Positions 1 to 6,055 of a stretch of 8,572 nucleotides of DNA are shown here, piece after piece (within the stretch, counting starts at the first letter, position 1; every line of letters begins with the position of its first letter). Under the pieces are notes generated by a model. It had not been told where the DNA came from, did no database searches, and saw nothing but the letters and a program-made list of their open reading frames with translations. Origin of the DNA: a candidate division TA06 bacterium DG_78 (GTDB lineage Bacteria; Hydrothermota; Tepidihabitantia; SM23-42). Position numbers and translations under genes: made by a program. Location of the stretch: positions 1 through 8,572 of the forward strand of contig LJNI01000094.1 in assembly GCA_001303225.1 (NCBI GenBank). Direction: 5' to 3'.

Positions 1-759
1 TTATTACTGCTTGCCCATGTAATAATATATGGCACAGTAATACCCGCGAATGTAACACACTATCATTTATTCTGGTTCGGCCTGTCGGGTATTATTGGTT
101 TTTCTATCGGCGATGCGTTACTGTTCAGGGCGTTTGTGTTAATAGGACCCAGGCTTAGCATGCTGCTCATGTCACTCGTGCCGATATTCGGGACAATAAT
201 CGCCTGGCTTTTCTTACATGAAATTATAGCTTTCACTGACATAATGGCGATCATTGTCGTGTTAGCAGGAATTATCTGGGTAATATTAAGTCGAAGAAAT
301 AATGAACAACATACTCAAGGCCACTATATGACCGGCATCATCTGTGGAATTGGTGGTGCCTTAGGCCAAGCAATTGGACTCATCTTATCAAAAAAAGGTT
401 TGGAAAATAACTTCTCTGCCCTTTCCGGGAACATTATTAGAATCTTTTTCGCAACGTCAGTTCTATGGATTTTCACTTTGTATCAAGGTAAGATAGCACT
501 CACATTCAGAAAATTAGGGGATATAAAAGCTACAATCACGATGTGTGGTGGCGCTCTTTTTGGTCCCTTTATCGGTGTCTGGCTCTCTTTGGTGGCAGTT
601 CAGTATGCTTATGTTGGAATTGCATCGACCTTGATGGCACTACCTCCTATCTTTTTGATTCCCTTATCCTGGTGGATCTTTAAGGAAAAAATTAGTCTTG
701 TTACAATATTAGGAACAATCATTGCTGTTATTGGTGTGGCACTAATTTTTCTTATTTAG
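1..759 (+). CDS. EamA/DMT-family drug/metabolite transporter, 5' end missing
   Basis: The frame is open from base 1, so the start lies outside the window; 252 residues are visible, ending at TAG 757-759. A GTG at 136 is in frame but sits inside a conserved helix (GDALLFRAFVLIGPRLS), so it is an internal Val and not a start. The visible part holds the end of the first EamA repeat, with helices around MLLMSLVPIFGTIIAWLFLH, then a short polar linker (SRRNNEQHTQ), then a complete second repeat of five hydrophobic helices starting at GIICGIGGALGQAIGLILSK. Proteins of this superfamily are inner-membrane exporters or uniporters of small metabolites with ten helices in two repeats; the substrate cannot be read from the sequence. 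It is convergent with the dsrE-like gene, 30 bp away, and is probably unrelated to the respiratory operon. Family call is firm; substrate unknown. Confidence 0.88.
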   Translation, partial: LLLLAHVIIYGTVIPANVTHYHLFWFGLSGIIGFSIGDALLFRAFVLIGPRLSMLLMSLVPIFGTIIAWLFLHEIIAFTDIMAIIVVLAGIIWVILSRRNNEQHTQGHYMTGIICGIGGALGQAIGLILSKKGLENNFSALSGNIIRIFFATSVLWIFTLYQGKIALTFRKLGDIKATITMCGGALFGPFIGVWLSLVAVQYAYVGIASTLMALPPIFLIPLSWWIFKEKISLVTILGTIIAVIGVALIFLI

Positions 760-789
760 TATAACTAATCTGACCTCACAAACTTTCTG

Positions 790-1125
790 TCAAACTGTTA
801 TAATCTTGTCTGATTTCATTACAGTAGAAACGAATTCCATCATATCACTAACTCGGCCTATAATAATTTTATCTCTCAGGTTATAATATCCAACACATGT
901 GGCACAAGCGATCAAATCAACACCGGCTTTAAACAACGCATCAAGCGCATCGAGGAACGGTGTTCCCTCTGCCAAGAGGAAAACACCAGTACCATAAAAA
1001 ATTATTCTGTCTGGTTTCTTTTCTGACATCCATAATTTTTTCAAGAAAGACCCCATCATTTGCTCACCTAAATCCTCAGGATTGACAACAAATCCTTTAT
1101 TATTAATCAAAATTGTTGTATCCAT
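790..1125 (-). CDS. DsrE/YedF C-terminal-like small sulfur-relay family protein
   Basis: A soluble 111-aa protein starting at ATG 1125 with GGAGG (1135-1139, minus strand) 9 nt upstream. It resembles the C-terminal DsrE-like domain of YedF: a beta-strand start (TTILINNKGF), then MGSFLKKLW, RIIFYGTGVFLLAEGTP, and a cysteine pair C74-A-T-C77 followed by GYYNLRDK. DsrE-fold proteins carry or bind persulfide sulfur or act as small oligomeric sulfur-relay proteins, and full YedF has an N-terminal TusA domain that is absent here. The length matches a single DsrE domain, so it looks like a standalone protein and not a fragment. It lies on the same strand as the respiratory operon but 244 bp after its last stop, with a possible promoter of its own. 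A link to sulfur or selenium chemistry is inference from the family. Confidence 0.75.
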   Translation of the reverse strand: MDTTILINNKGFVVNPEDLGEQMMGSFLKKLWMSEKKPDRIIFYGTGVFLLAEGTPFLDALDALFKAGVDLIACATCVGYYNLRDKIIIGRVSDMMEFVSTVMKSDKIITV

Positions 1126-1150
1126 AGGCTAAAACCTCCACTTTATTTAA

Positions 1151-1175
1151 ATTATAATCTCAAAATTCATGTCAA
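1151..1175 (-). promoter_or_regulatory. Possible sigma70-type promoter for the dsrE-like gene
   Basis: On the minus strand a perfect TTGACA (1170-1175) is followed by a perfect TATAAT (1151-1156). The 13-nt spacing is clearly shorter than the usual 16-18 nt, so the two boxes may not work together; TATAAT may be used with a weaker upstream box. The predicted start would give a leader of about 19 nt that still includes the GGAGG. The region is AT-rich, which raises the chance of coincidental boxes. Confidence 0.3.
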
Positions 1176-1233
1176 AAGAAACACGAAGCTTAGATGTTTT
1201 GAACTTTGTATTTTGGTAATTGGAATTTGCTTG

Positions 1234-1334
1234 CCCCGTTAGATAGAAGAAATTCTCGGAGATAGCACACATCGAATTTTCTCCACAATACTATAGATGT
1301 CTGAAAAGATAAATTAAGTATATATCTAACGGGG
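1234..1334. repeat. 101-bp segment bounded by perfect 12-bp inverted repeats (MITE/REP-like)
   Basis: CCCCGTTAGATA at 1234-1245 is exactly matched by TATCTAACGGGG at 1323-1334. The arms extend by one G-U pair as RNA (1233/1335). The 77 bp between them are AT-rich and contain a smaller imperfect inverted repeat, CACACATC (1266-1273) with GATGTCTG (1296-1303, 7 of 8 pairing). There is no ORF and no clear target-site duplication outside the arms. It lies between the end of the respiratory operon and the dsrE-like gene. Possible identities are a non-autonomous transposable element or a REP-type structured repeat. It is not a standard intrinsic terminator, since the loop is long and no T-tract follows in either direction. 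Confidence 0.5.
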
Positions 1335-1369
1335 TGAAAATTTAGTGCTTCGGATTTAGTATTTATAAG

Positions 1370-1975
1370 TTAGTATCCCCAGATTTCTTTCAGGTAGACT
1401 GTCCTACGGCATGCCGGGCACAAGAATTGTAGATGTTCGCTTCGATAAGGAACAGTATCAGAATGCCTGGGCATTGATTCCTCGCCATATTCCTGAGACA
1501 GGACTAAAAAGAGATTGGGGTTAGCATATGCCAATTCTCCGACACGCTTTGCAATCCATAAAAGGTGTGCCCGCGTCGTAATGACTTCACCGCACCGCTC
1601 ACACAGAATCAATTCTTTCTCAATGGCATTATCATAGCCCTCTTTAGTAATCTGCGCCAAATCATATTCTTGTGTGTGTTTAATACCTTCTTTTGTTGTG
1701 CAGTACGCAACACACTGTCCACAATAGATACACCTTTCCTGATAATGAATTTCTCGACGAATCTTTTTAATCTTATCATCTTCTTGTGCGCGCGCATTTG
1801 CTGGACACACCTCAACGCACGCACCACACAAAATACACGTATCAACATTAAATTCAATCTTTCCCCTAAATTTCGGCGCAGCTGGTGATGGTTTAAATGG
1901 AAACTTTGATGTGTATGGTCCGAAAAGTATTGCCCTTATTGCCTCACCAAGCTCCCTCAGTTTAGGTTTCCTCAT
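1370..1975 (-). CDS. HycF/HyfH/NuoI-like iron-sulfur subunit with two 4Fe-4S motifs and an extra CxxC...CxxC site
   Basis: A 201-aa peripheral electron-transfer subunit. ATG 1973-1975 overlaps the mnhG stop (TAATG), with GGAGG upstream. After a basic N-terminus and a FRGKIE segment comes C47-x2-C50-x2-C53-x3-C57-P, then C82-x2-C85-x2-C88-x3-C92, the arrangement that binds two 4Fe-4S clusters in NuoI-type proteins. The stretch QEYDLA after the second motif also matches E. coli HycF/HyfH as I recall it. The C-terminal third carries C125-x2-C128 and C186-P-x-C189-R, a zinc-ribbon or rubredoxin-like site also found in HycF/HyfH. The second cluster motif lacks the usual Pro after its last Cys and reads CTTKEG. 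In this family the subunit wires electrons between a soluble or catalytic partner and the membrane arm. It is the last gene of the operon; no hydrogenase or NuoB/C/D/H-like gene accompanies it here. A ferredoxin-type subunit of an Mbh- or Mbx-like complex is the best call. Confidence 0.86.
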   Translation of the reverse strand: MRKPKLRELGEAIRAILFGPYTSKFPFKPSPAAPKFRGKIEFNVDTCILCGACVEVCPANARAQEDDKIKKIRREIHYQERCIYCGQCVAYCTTKEGIKHTQEYDLAQITKEGYDNAIEKELILCERCGEVITTRAHLLWIAKRVGELAYANPNLFLVLSQEYGEESMPRHSDTVPYRSEHLQFLCPACRRTVYLKEIWGY

Positions 1976-2337
1976 TATTTTTCCTCCTTCGGTTTCTCAA
2001 TCTGTTCTCCTCCGAGTTTGTCTTCCCCATATTTATCTACGACCGAGCCCTTCCACATCTTCGTGCCAAAATGTAATGAGCCCTTCATCAAAGCATGGGC
2101 AGCAACTGGGCTGGTCAGGAGTAGAAATCCGCCACAAATAAGAGCCTTTATGCCCATCGGGCTAAAGCCCTTTAAGAGAAAAATACCGATCATAATACCA
2201 AACGTTCCCAAGGTCACACATTTTGTTGATGCCTGCAATCGATTATACACATCTGGAAAACGTACAAGACCAACAGCGCCAAGGATATCAAAGAATACAC
2301 CAATCCAGATAATGATCCAACCAATAGGACTAATCAT
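1975..2337 (-). CDS. mnhG: Mrp/Mnh-type Na+/H+ antiporter subunit G
   Basis: A 120-aa membrane protein with three hydrophobic segments (about 6-25, 40-56 and 63-82). Diagnostic MnhG/MbhC signatures are GAVGLVRFPDVYNRLQAST (20-38, with R26, P28, D29 and R33) and LTSPVAAHAL (74-83). The tail after residue 95 is charged and faces the cytoplasm in the family. ATG 2335-2337 overlaps the mnhF stop by 8 bp and has AAGGAG upstream; its TAA overlaps the next ATG by one base, indicating translational coupling. MrpG is one of the small subunits (E, F, G) packed at one end of Mrp complexes; it carries no redox centre and is needed for complex assembly and antiport. Confidence 0.95.
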   Translation of the reverse strand: MISPIGWIIIWIGVFFDILGAVGLVRFPDVYNRLQASTKCVTLGTFGIMIGIFLLKGFSPMGIKALICGGFLLLTSPVAAHALMKGSLHFGTKMWKGSVVDKYGEDKLGGEQIEKPKEEK

Positions 2338-2587
2338 CGAGACTCCTTTTTTCTAGATATTTTGCCAATGCTAGTGTGCCTATGAAACTGAACATCGCAA
2401 GTGTAATAGATAAATCCATTAAATACGAAAGGTCATAAAATAATGCACTGAGTGCGGTGATACCAACAAACAGTATACCCATAATATCTACACCAACTGC
2501 ACGATCAGAAATTGAAGGTCCCTGATAGATTCTATAGAGACATAAAAATCCACCTATTGCAAGAATACTGAATATTATACTACTCAT
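2330..2587 (-). CDS. mnhF: Mrp/Mnh-type Na+/H+ antiporter subunit F
   Basis: An 85-aa protein of three predicted transmembrane helices. The first helix ends in LYRIYQGPSISDR, with G23-P24 and D28-R29 followed by D34, the standard MrpF/MbhB signature; the last helix follows D58 (DLSITLAMFSFIGTLALAK). Its length is typical of the family. ATG 2585-2587 overlaps the mnhE stop by 4 bp (ATGA) and is preceded by GAGGAGG. It is predicted to sit with MnhE and MnhG in the membrane arm that carries out sodium/proton exchange. Confidence 0.95.
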   Translation of the reverse strand: MSSIIFSILAIGGFLCLYRIYQGPSISDRAVGVDIMGILFVGITALSALFYDLSYLMDLSITLAMFSFIGTLALAKYLEKRSLDD

Positions 2588-3069
2588 TCGAATATCCTCC
2601 TCAGGTATTTTTCAAATGACCGAGCAATGATTCTTGATGCTTTATCAACATAGCTCGTTTGTACCCAAATCCAATGGATATAGAGATAATCTCCATCGAT
2701 CTCACATGTCATTGTGCCAGGGGTCAAGGTAATTGAATTTGCTAAAAATACCTTGGCGATATTAGTTTTTAAAGTTGTTTTAATTTTTATAATACCAGGC
2801 TTTATAGGCCTCTCGGGATGGAGTACGCGATAGGCTACATCAATATTAGCTTTAACCATACACCAAATAAATACTGGAATATAGATAATAAGCCAAAAGA
2901 GTCTATGCAATTGCAAAAATTTTATTGGTTTATCAGTAAAATAGCCGCCAAAGATAATCGTTCCGAGTAAAACAACAATTATGCCAGCAACCAAATGGTC
3001 AAGATTAACACTCAGAGTCAATAAAAGCCATAAACAGAAACCGATTATGAAATAAATAACGTAGCGCAT
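2584..3069 (-). CDS. mnhE: Mrp/Mnh-type Na+/H+ antiporter subunit E
   Basis: A 161-aa protein, the usual length for MrpE/MbhA. N-terminal hydrophobic segments (about 4-20, 25-42 and 57-72) are followed by a soluble domain containing the family hallmarks RPIKPGI (87-93) and LANSITLTPGT (109-119), then a small strand region (DGDYLYIHWIWV). ATG 3067-3069 has GAGGAGG 6 nt upstream, overlapping the mnhD stop region; the gap to mnhD is 10 bp. In known Mrp complexes MrpE helps assembly and stability and lies at the end of the complex with F and G. The sequence is complete and unremarkable. Confidence 0.95.
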   Translation of the reverse strand: MRYVIYFIIGFCLWLLLTLSVNLDHLVAGIIVVLLGTIIFGGYFTDKPIKFLQLHRLFWLIIYIPVFIWCMVKANIDVAYRVLHPERPIKPGIIKIKTTLKTNIAKVFLANSITLTPGTMTCEIDGDYLYIHWIWVQTSYVDKASRIIARSFEKYLRRIFE

Positions 3070-3079
3070 TTAGACCTCC

Positions 3080-4582
3080 TCAGAAATTAACCAAGACATG
3101 GCTAAAAACCAAATTCGCATACTCGACACCTCGCAGTAAGGCATGGGCTGCTGGGCCAACGATAAAATCCATAACCGGTTGAAATCCAATACCAATAATT
3201 ACAATCAAAACGACAAGAAAAACCATTCCTATTCTCATCGTAAATGGTGCTCGTTTTGTATCGCTCTTTCTTTTTTTCATAAATACGCTATTTTCAATCT
3301 TCAATAGGTATGCGAGGGTCAAAATACTCAAAAGAATTGCAAGAACTGCAAGCCATAAAAATCCCGCCTTAATTGCACCCAAAATAATAAATAATTTTGC
3401 GAAGAAACCAACCAAAGGTGGTATACCAACTAAAGAAAGACCACCAAAACGGAAACTCCACGCAGTGGTTGGCATCCGTTCGCCGAGTCCAGCGAGTTTT
3501 TTTAAATCACTCGTACTGGTAGCATAAACAACTGAACCAGAAGTTAAGAATAATAGACCCTTTGCAAAACCATGAGCTAATATATAAAATATTGCGCCAA
3601 CAATTCCATAGAAGTTACCAATGCCAAATCCTATTAAAATGTAACCGACCTGGGAAATACTTGAAAAAGCTAATAATCTCTTATAATCGGTCTGATTAAG
3701 AGCAGTCAGACCAGCAAAGGCAATAGATAGTAAACCCATGCCGATCAAAATATTAAAAAACATCGGATCATGTGCTCGTGTCAAACCGAAAACATTGAAG
3801 ATAATTCGTGCCATGGTATAGATACCAAAAACTTTAGTACAAATACCAGCCAAAAGACTGGAAATTGGTGCAGGCGCAGCAGGATAGGCATCTGGTACCC
3901 ACGAATGAAATGGTACCAAGCCAGCCTTAATCGAAAAAGCAAAAAGCATCATTCCTAAGATCATCCAGAAAAATGGCGTATGTCCAACCACCTGTAAAGA
4001 ATAGGAAATATCTGCAAGATTCAAAGTCGATGTCTTTGCATAGAGAAGGGCAATTGATAGCAAAAATGTCAATCCACCAATTTCTCCCATGACCATATAT
4101 TTAAACGCAGCCTCTAATTCTTTAGCGTCAATTCCAAAAGCAACCAGGGCATATGAGGCAATTGCAGCAATTTCTAAGAAGACGAACATATTAAACAAAT
4201 CACCTGTAATCGAAATTCCCATCATTCCTGCAATTACTAACATAAGTAATGTATAAAATTTCCATTGCCCTGTATAACGAGACAGGAACCGATAAGAAAA
4301 TAAACAGCTAGTAAATGAAATAATTGAAATTACAAATACAGTAACAGCAGAGAATGAATCAAAAGCCATAACAATACCAAGTGGTGGCGGCCAATTACCC
4401 ATTTTGTACACAACCATAGGTATCTCTTGGGTAACTGCGATACCGTACAATGAGATAATAAATAACACAAAAGAAACTAATGTTGAAACAATCCAAATCA
4501 AAGGCTTAAAAATCTTTCCAAGTATCGGAATGAGAAATGCCGTAATGAGAGGTAACGCAAAAAACAATGGAATAAATGACAT
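3080..4582 (-). CDS. mnhD: Mrp/Mnh-type antiporter subunit D (NuoN/NuoM-like proton-translocating subunit)
   Basis: A 500-aa protein with about 14 transmembrane helices. I chose ATG 4580-4582, not the in-frame TTG at 4594, because GGAGG lies between them and is the ribosome site for the ATG. With this start the key charges fall where expected for MrpD: E137 in TM5 (FVFLEIAAIASYAL), K219 in TM7 (IKAGLVPFHSWVPDAYPAAP), K250 in TM8, H337/K341 (HGFAKGLLFL), and K396 in TM12 (GFFAK). These residues form the central hydrophilic axis that carries protons in complex I-related antiporter subunits, and all are intact, so this subunit should be transport-competent. The gene is followed closely by mnhE and separated from mnhC by an unusual 143-bp gap, which may hold a small gene. 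Confidence 0.96.
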   Translation of the reverse strand: MSFIPLFFALPLITAFLIPILGKIFKPLIWIVSTLVSFVLFIISLYGIAVTQEIPMVVYKMGNWPPPLGIVMAFDSFSAVTVFVISIISFTSCLFSYRFLSRYTGQWKFYTLLMLVIAGMMGISITGDLFNMFVFLEIAAIASYALVAFGIDAKELEAAFKYMVMGEIGGLTFLLSIALLYAKTSTLNLADISYSLQVVGHTPFFWMILGMMLFAFSIKAGLVPFHSWVPDAYPAAPAPISSLLAGICTKVFGIYTMARIIFNVFGLTRAHDPMFFNILIGMGLLSIAFAGLTALNQTDYKRLLAFSSISQVGYILIGFGIGNFYGIVGAIFYILAHGFAKGLLFLTSGSVVYATSTSDLKKLAGLGERMPTTAWSFRFGGLSLVGIPPLVGFFAKLFIILGAIKAGFLWLAVLAILLSILTLAYLLKIENSVFMKKRKSDTKRAPFTMRIGMVFLVVLIVIIGIGFQPVMDFIVGPAAHALLRGVEYANLVFSHVLVNF

Positions 4583-4713
4583 CAATTCCTCCAATCAAAA
4601 GGGCTTACCGAAGGCACAAAAAAGACTACAAGAAGGCTACTAGGGCTTAATAAATCTTCGTTCATTTTCTCTTTATATAATCTATTTTGCCTTTTATTGC
4701 CGTCTGCTGCCAT
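4582..4713 (-). CDS. Possible 43-aa small protein between mnhC and mnhD
   Basis: A short open frame that almost fills the only long gap in the operon. ATG 4711-4713 lies 12 bp after the mnhC stop with GGAAGG about 6 nt upstream, and its TGA overlaps the mnhD ATG by one base (TGATG), as expected for translational coupling. The product has a basic N-terminus (NKRQNRLYKEK), then a short hydrophobic stretch (SLLVVFFVPSV, about 26-36), and ends DWRN. An internal ATG at 4665 would give 27 residues. I recognise no family. Against coding: the first codons overlap a 10-bp-period repeat, and the hydrophobic part could be a chance translation of spacer DNA. If real it could be a single-pass accessory subunit, but that is speculation. 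Confidence 0.25.
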   Translation of the reverse strand: MAADGNKRQNRLYKEKMNEDLLSPSSLLVVFFVPSVSPFDWRN

Positions 4714-4724
4714 CTTCTGCCTTC
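4685..4724. repeat. Degenerate tandem repeat, four 10-bp units with TGCC core
   Basis: TGCC recurs at exactly 10-bp steps (4688, 4698, 4708, 4718), giving units of the form NNNTGCCNNN, mostly pyrimidine-rich on the plus strand (GGCA and purine-rich on the coding strand of the operon). It begins right after the mnhC stop, in the only long gap of the operon. The period is close to one helical turn, but a protein-binding role is not shown; it may simply be a degenerate spacer repeat. Confidence 0.5.
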
Positions 4725-4725
4725 C

Positions 4726-5064
4726 TTACCCCTTTAATTTCTTGATCTCAGCAATATCAAATGTTTTGTAACGGTTATAAATACGGAGAATTACTGTAAG
4801 CATGAGGGCTGTTGTTCCAAGAGCAATCACAATTGCTGTAAGTACCAGTGCCTGTGGAATTGGATCAACAAAATTATGTGGTGTATTCACTTGAGTTATA
4901 ATAGGAGCCAGTGCACCATGTTTGAAACCAATAAGAGCGAAGAGAAGATTAACTGCGTACTCAATAAAGGCAAAACCAATCGCAATTTTGATTAAATTAC
5001 GCTTCGTGACGATGGCGTAAAGACCAATAAGAAACAGAATAATACAACTCGCGAAAATAATCAT
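4726..5064 (-). CDS. mnhC: Mrp/Mnh-type Na+/H+ antiporter subunit C (NuoK-like)
   Basis: A 112-aa protein with three transmembrane helices, homologous to NuoK. E35 in TM2 (GFAFIEYAVNLL) corresponds to the buried proton-path glutamate of NuoK-type subunits. The signature DPIPQALVLTAIVIALGTTA (67-86) is highly typical of MrpC/MbhG. ATG 5062-5064 has GAGGAG upstream and starts 10 bp after the mnhB stop. MrpC lies between the MrpA C-terminal/MrpB part and MrpD, linking their hydrophilic axes. It is complete, of normal length, and has all expected motifs. Confidence 0.96.
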   Translation of the reverse strand: MIIFASCIILFLIGLYAIVTKRNLIKIAIGFAFIEYAVNLLFALIGFKHGALAPIITQVNTPHNFVDPIPQALVLTAIVIALGTTALMLTVILRIYNRYKTFDIAEIKKLKG

Positions 5065-5074
5065 ATTCTTCTCC

Positions 5075-5509
5075 TCAATCTTCCATGATATACTTCATTG
5101 CTCCTAAGGCGAGAAAGATTGAAAATAATCCCGCACCAACCTTTATGCTGATTGCAATATTGCAGAAAGGAATAATACCAGCACTCAAGAGATGGAATGG
5201 TGTCCCTTTAGGTAAAAAGTTTAAGAAAAATGTACCAGCCACGAGTAATGCACTCATGGCAATGCCTATAAAGAGAAGTCCACCAATACTTTCAAATATT
5301 GAAGCTCTTGTAGCAGATTTTTTTTCAGCACTTCTTTCACTACCGAAGGCCAAAATTTTTAAGACAAAGGCACCAGCGACAATGACCCCACCGGCAAAAC
5401 CACCACCAGGTGTTAAATGTCCATGTAAAATAATATATAAACCGTATATAAACATAAAGCCGACAGTAATGTTAGTTATTGTTTTAACAATTAAACTCAT
5501 CCCTCTCAT
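5075..5509 (-). CDS. mnhB: Mrp/Mnh-type Na+/H+ antiporter subunit B
   Basis: A 144-aa protein with four predicted transmembrane helices. The family signature GHLTPGGGFAGGVI (30-43) follows the first helix, and the last helices contain SAGIIPFCNIAISIKVGAGLF (109-129), the G-N-x-x-I-x-x-K-V-G region typical of MrpB/MbhF. ATG 5507-5509 overlaps the upstream TGA (ATGA) and has GGGAGG 8 nt upstream; an alternative ATG three codons later is less well placed. MrpB packs against the MrpA C-terminal domain near the proposed sodium route. The cysteine in PFC is not part of any metal motif. Confidence 0.95.
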   Translation of the reverse strand: MRGMSLIVKTITNITVGFMFIYGLYIILHGHLTPGGGFAGGVIVAGAFVLKILAFGSERSAEKKSATRASIFESIGGLLFIGIAMSALLVAGTFFLNFLPKGTPFHLLSAGIIPFCNIAISIKVGAGLFSIFLALGAMKYIMED

Positions 5510-6039
5510 TTCTTCCTCCCAACTTTGCGCATTAAAGCTACAACACCGATTACTGAAGTAAAAAGTACTGTCGCTTCACCTAAGGTATCGAGTGCTCTGA
5601 AATCTAAAATTACATCAGCCACAATATTCGTTCCCCCAGTTTGAGGAAGCCCAAGTTTAATATATTCCGAGGCGACCTTCATAGTTGCATTACCAAATTC
5701 TGGCAATTCTTGGAATGACCTGAACACAACAATTAAAAACAGAATTGTAAAGAAAGCATAGAGAACAATAGATAAAATCTGCGTACCCTTTAATTTTTTA
5801 CCGATTGTCTCATCGATATGAGTGGTGCGCAAAATAACCGCCACAAAGATAACTACTGTTAACACTTCAACAACAATCTGCACAATTGCTAAATCCGGAG
5901 CCTGAACAAGAATAAACATAATAGCTACAGCAAAACCGACTGCGCCGAGTGAAATAACAGCAGCTAAGAGGTCCTTTATTTCGGTTGCTATGATTGCTGC
6001 AATTAACATAAAGATAAGAAACAGATAGAGTTCAATCAT
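5506..6039 (-). CDS. MbhD-MbhE fusion, equivalent to the MrpA C-terminal domain
   Basis: A 177-aa membrane protein joining two elements that are separate in Pyrococcus Mbh. The N-terminal half (about 1-72) is the MbhD/DUF4040 element, with EIKDLLAAVISLGAVGF (20-36), A47-P-D49 and Q54-x3-E58. The C-terminal part (about 90-177) is the MbhE-like end, with TGGTN (134-138), D147-F-R and D151-TLGE, the signature at the end of MrpA. Five hydrophobic segments fit MrpA helices 17-21. The gene immediately follows the NuoL/MrpA-like gene (16-bp gap); together 640 + 177 residues equal a normal MrpA of about 800, so this operon encodes MrpA in two pieces. In Mrp structures this domain carries acidic residues proposed for the sodium path. 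GGAGG lies upstream of ATG 6037-6039. Confidence 0.9.
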   Translation of the reverse strand: MIELYLFLIFMLIAAIIATEIKDLLAAVISLGAVGFAVAIMFILVQAPDLAIVQIVVEVLTVVIFVAVILRTTHIDETIGKKLKGTQILSIVLYAFFTILFLIVVFRSFQELPEFGNATMKVASEYIKLGLPQTGGTNIVADVILDFRALDTLGEATVLFTSVIGVVALMRKVGRKK

Positions 6040-6055
6040 TCAGGCCTCCTTCAAT

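Noticed and set aside
136..138. GTG at 136 as the start of the EamA transporter.
   Set aside because: It lies inside a conserved EamA segment and the frame is open to base 1; the gene is simply cut by the window edge.
760..802. TATAAC (760-765) and GTTATA (797-802) as a bidirectional terminator between the convergent genes.
   Set aside because: Only six AT-rich pairs with a 31-nt loop, partly inside the dsrE-like gene; expected by chance.
1238..1330. GTTAGAT and ATCTAAC match integron attC core-site consensus (GTTRRRY and RYYYAAC).
   Set aside because: In an attC site RYYYAAC comes first and GTTRRRY last; here the order is reversed on both strands, and there is no cassette array or integrase. 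The similarity is a by-product of the inverted repeat.
1234..1334. Intrinsic terminator for the respiratory operon.
   Set aside because: The arms are separated by 77 bp and no T-tract follows the stem on the minus strand (AAGCAAATTCC follows).
1565..2356. Plus-strand open frames antisense to the iron-sulfur gene and mnhG.
   Set aside because: They overlap strongly conserved minus-strand genes and encode no recognisable domain.
4583..4594. TTG at 4594 as the mnhD start (504 aa).
   Set aside because: The GGAGG that would serve the ATG at 4582 lies within these extra codons, and the ATG start places E137 and K219 at the standard MrpD positions.
5085..5561. Plus-strand open frame of 158 aa antisense to mnhB.
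   Set aside because: It is a shadow of mnhB and the following gene; no ribosome site or recognisable domain, and the minus-strand product is a clear MnhB.
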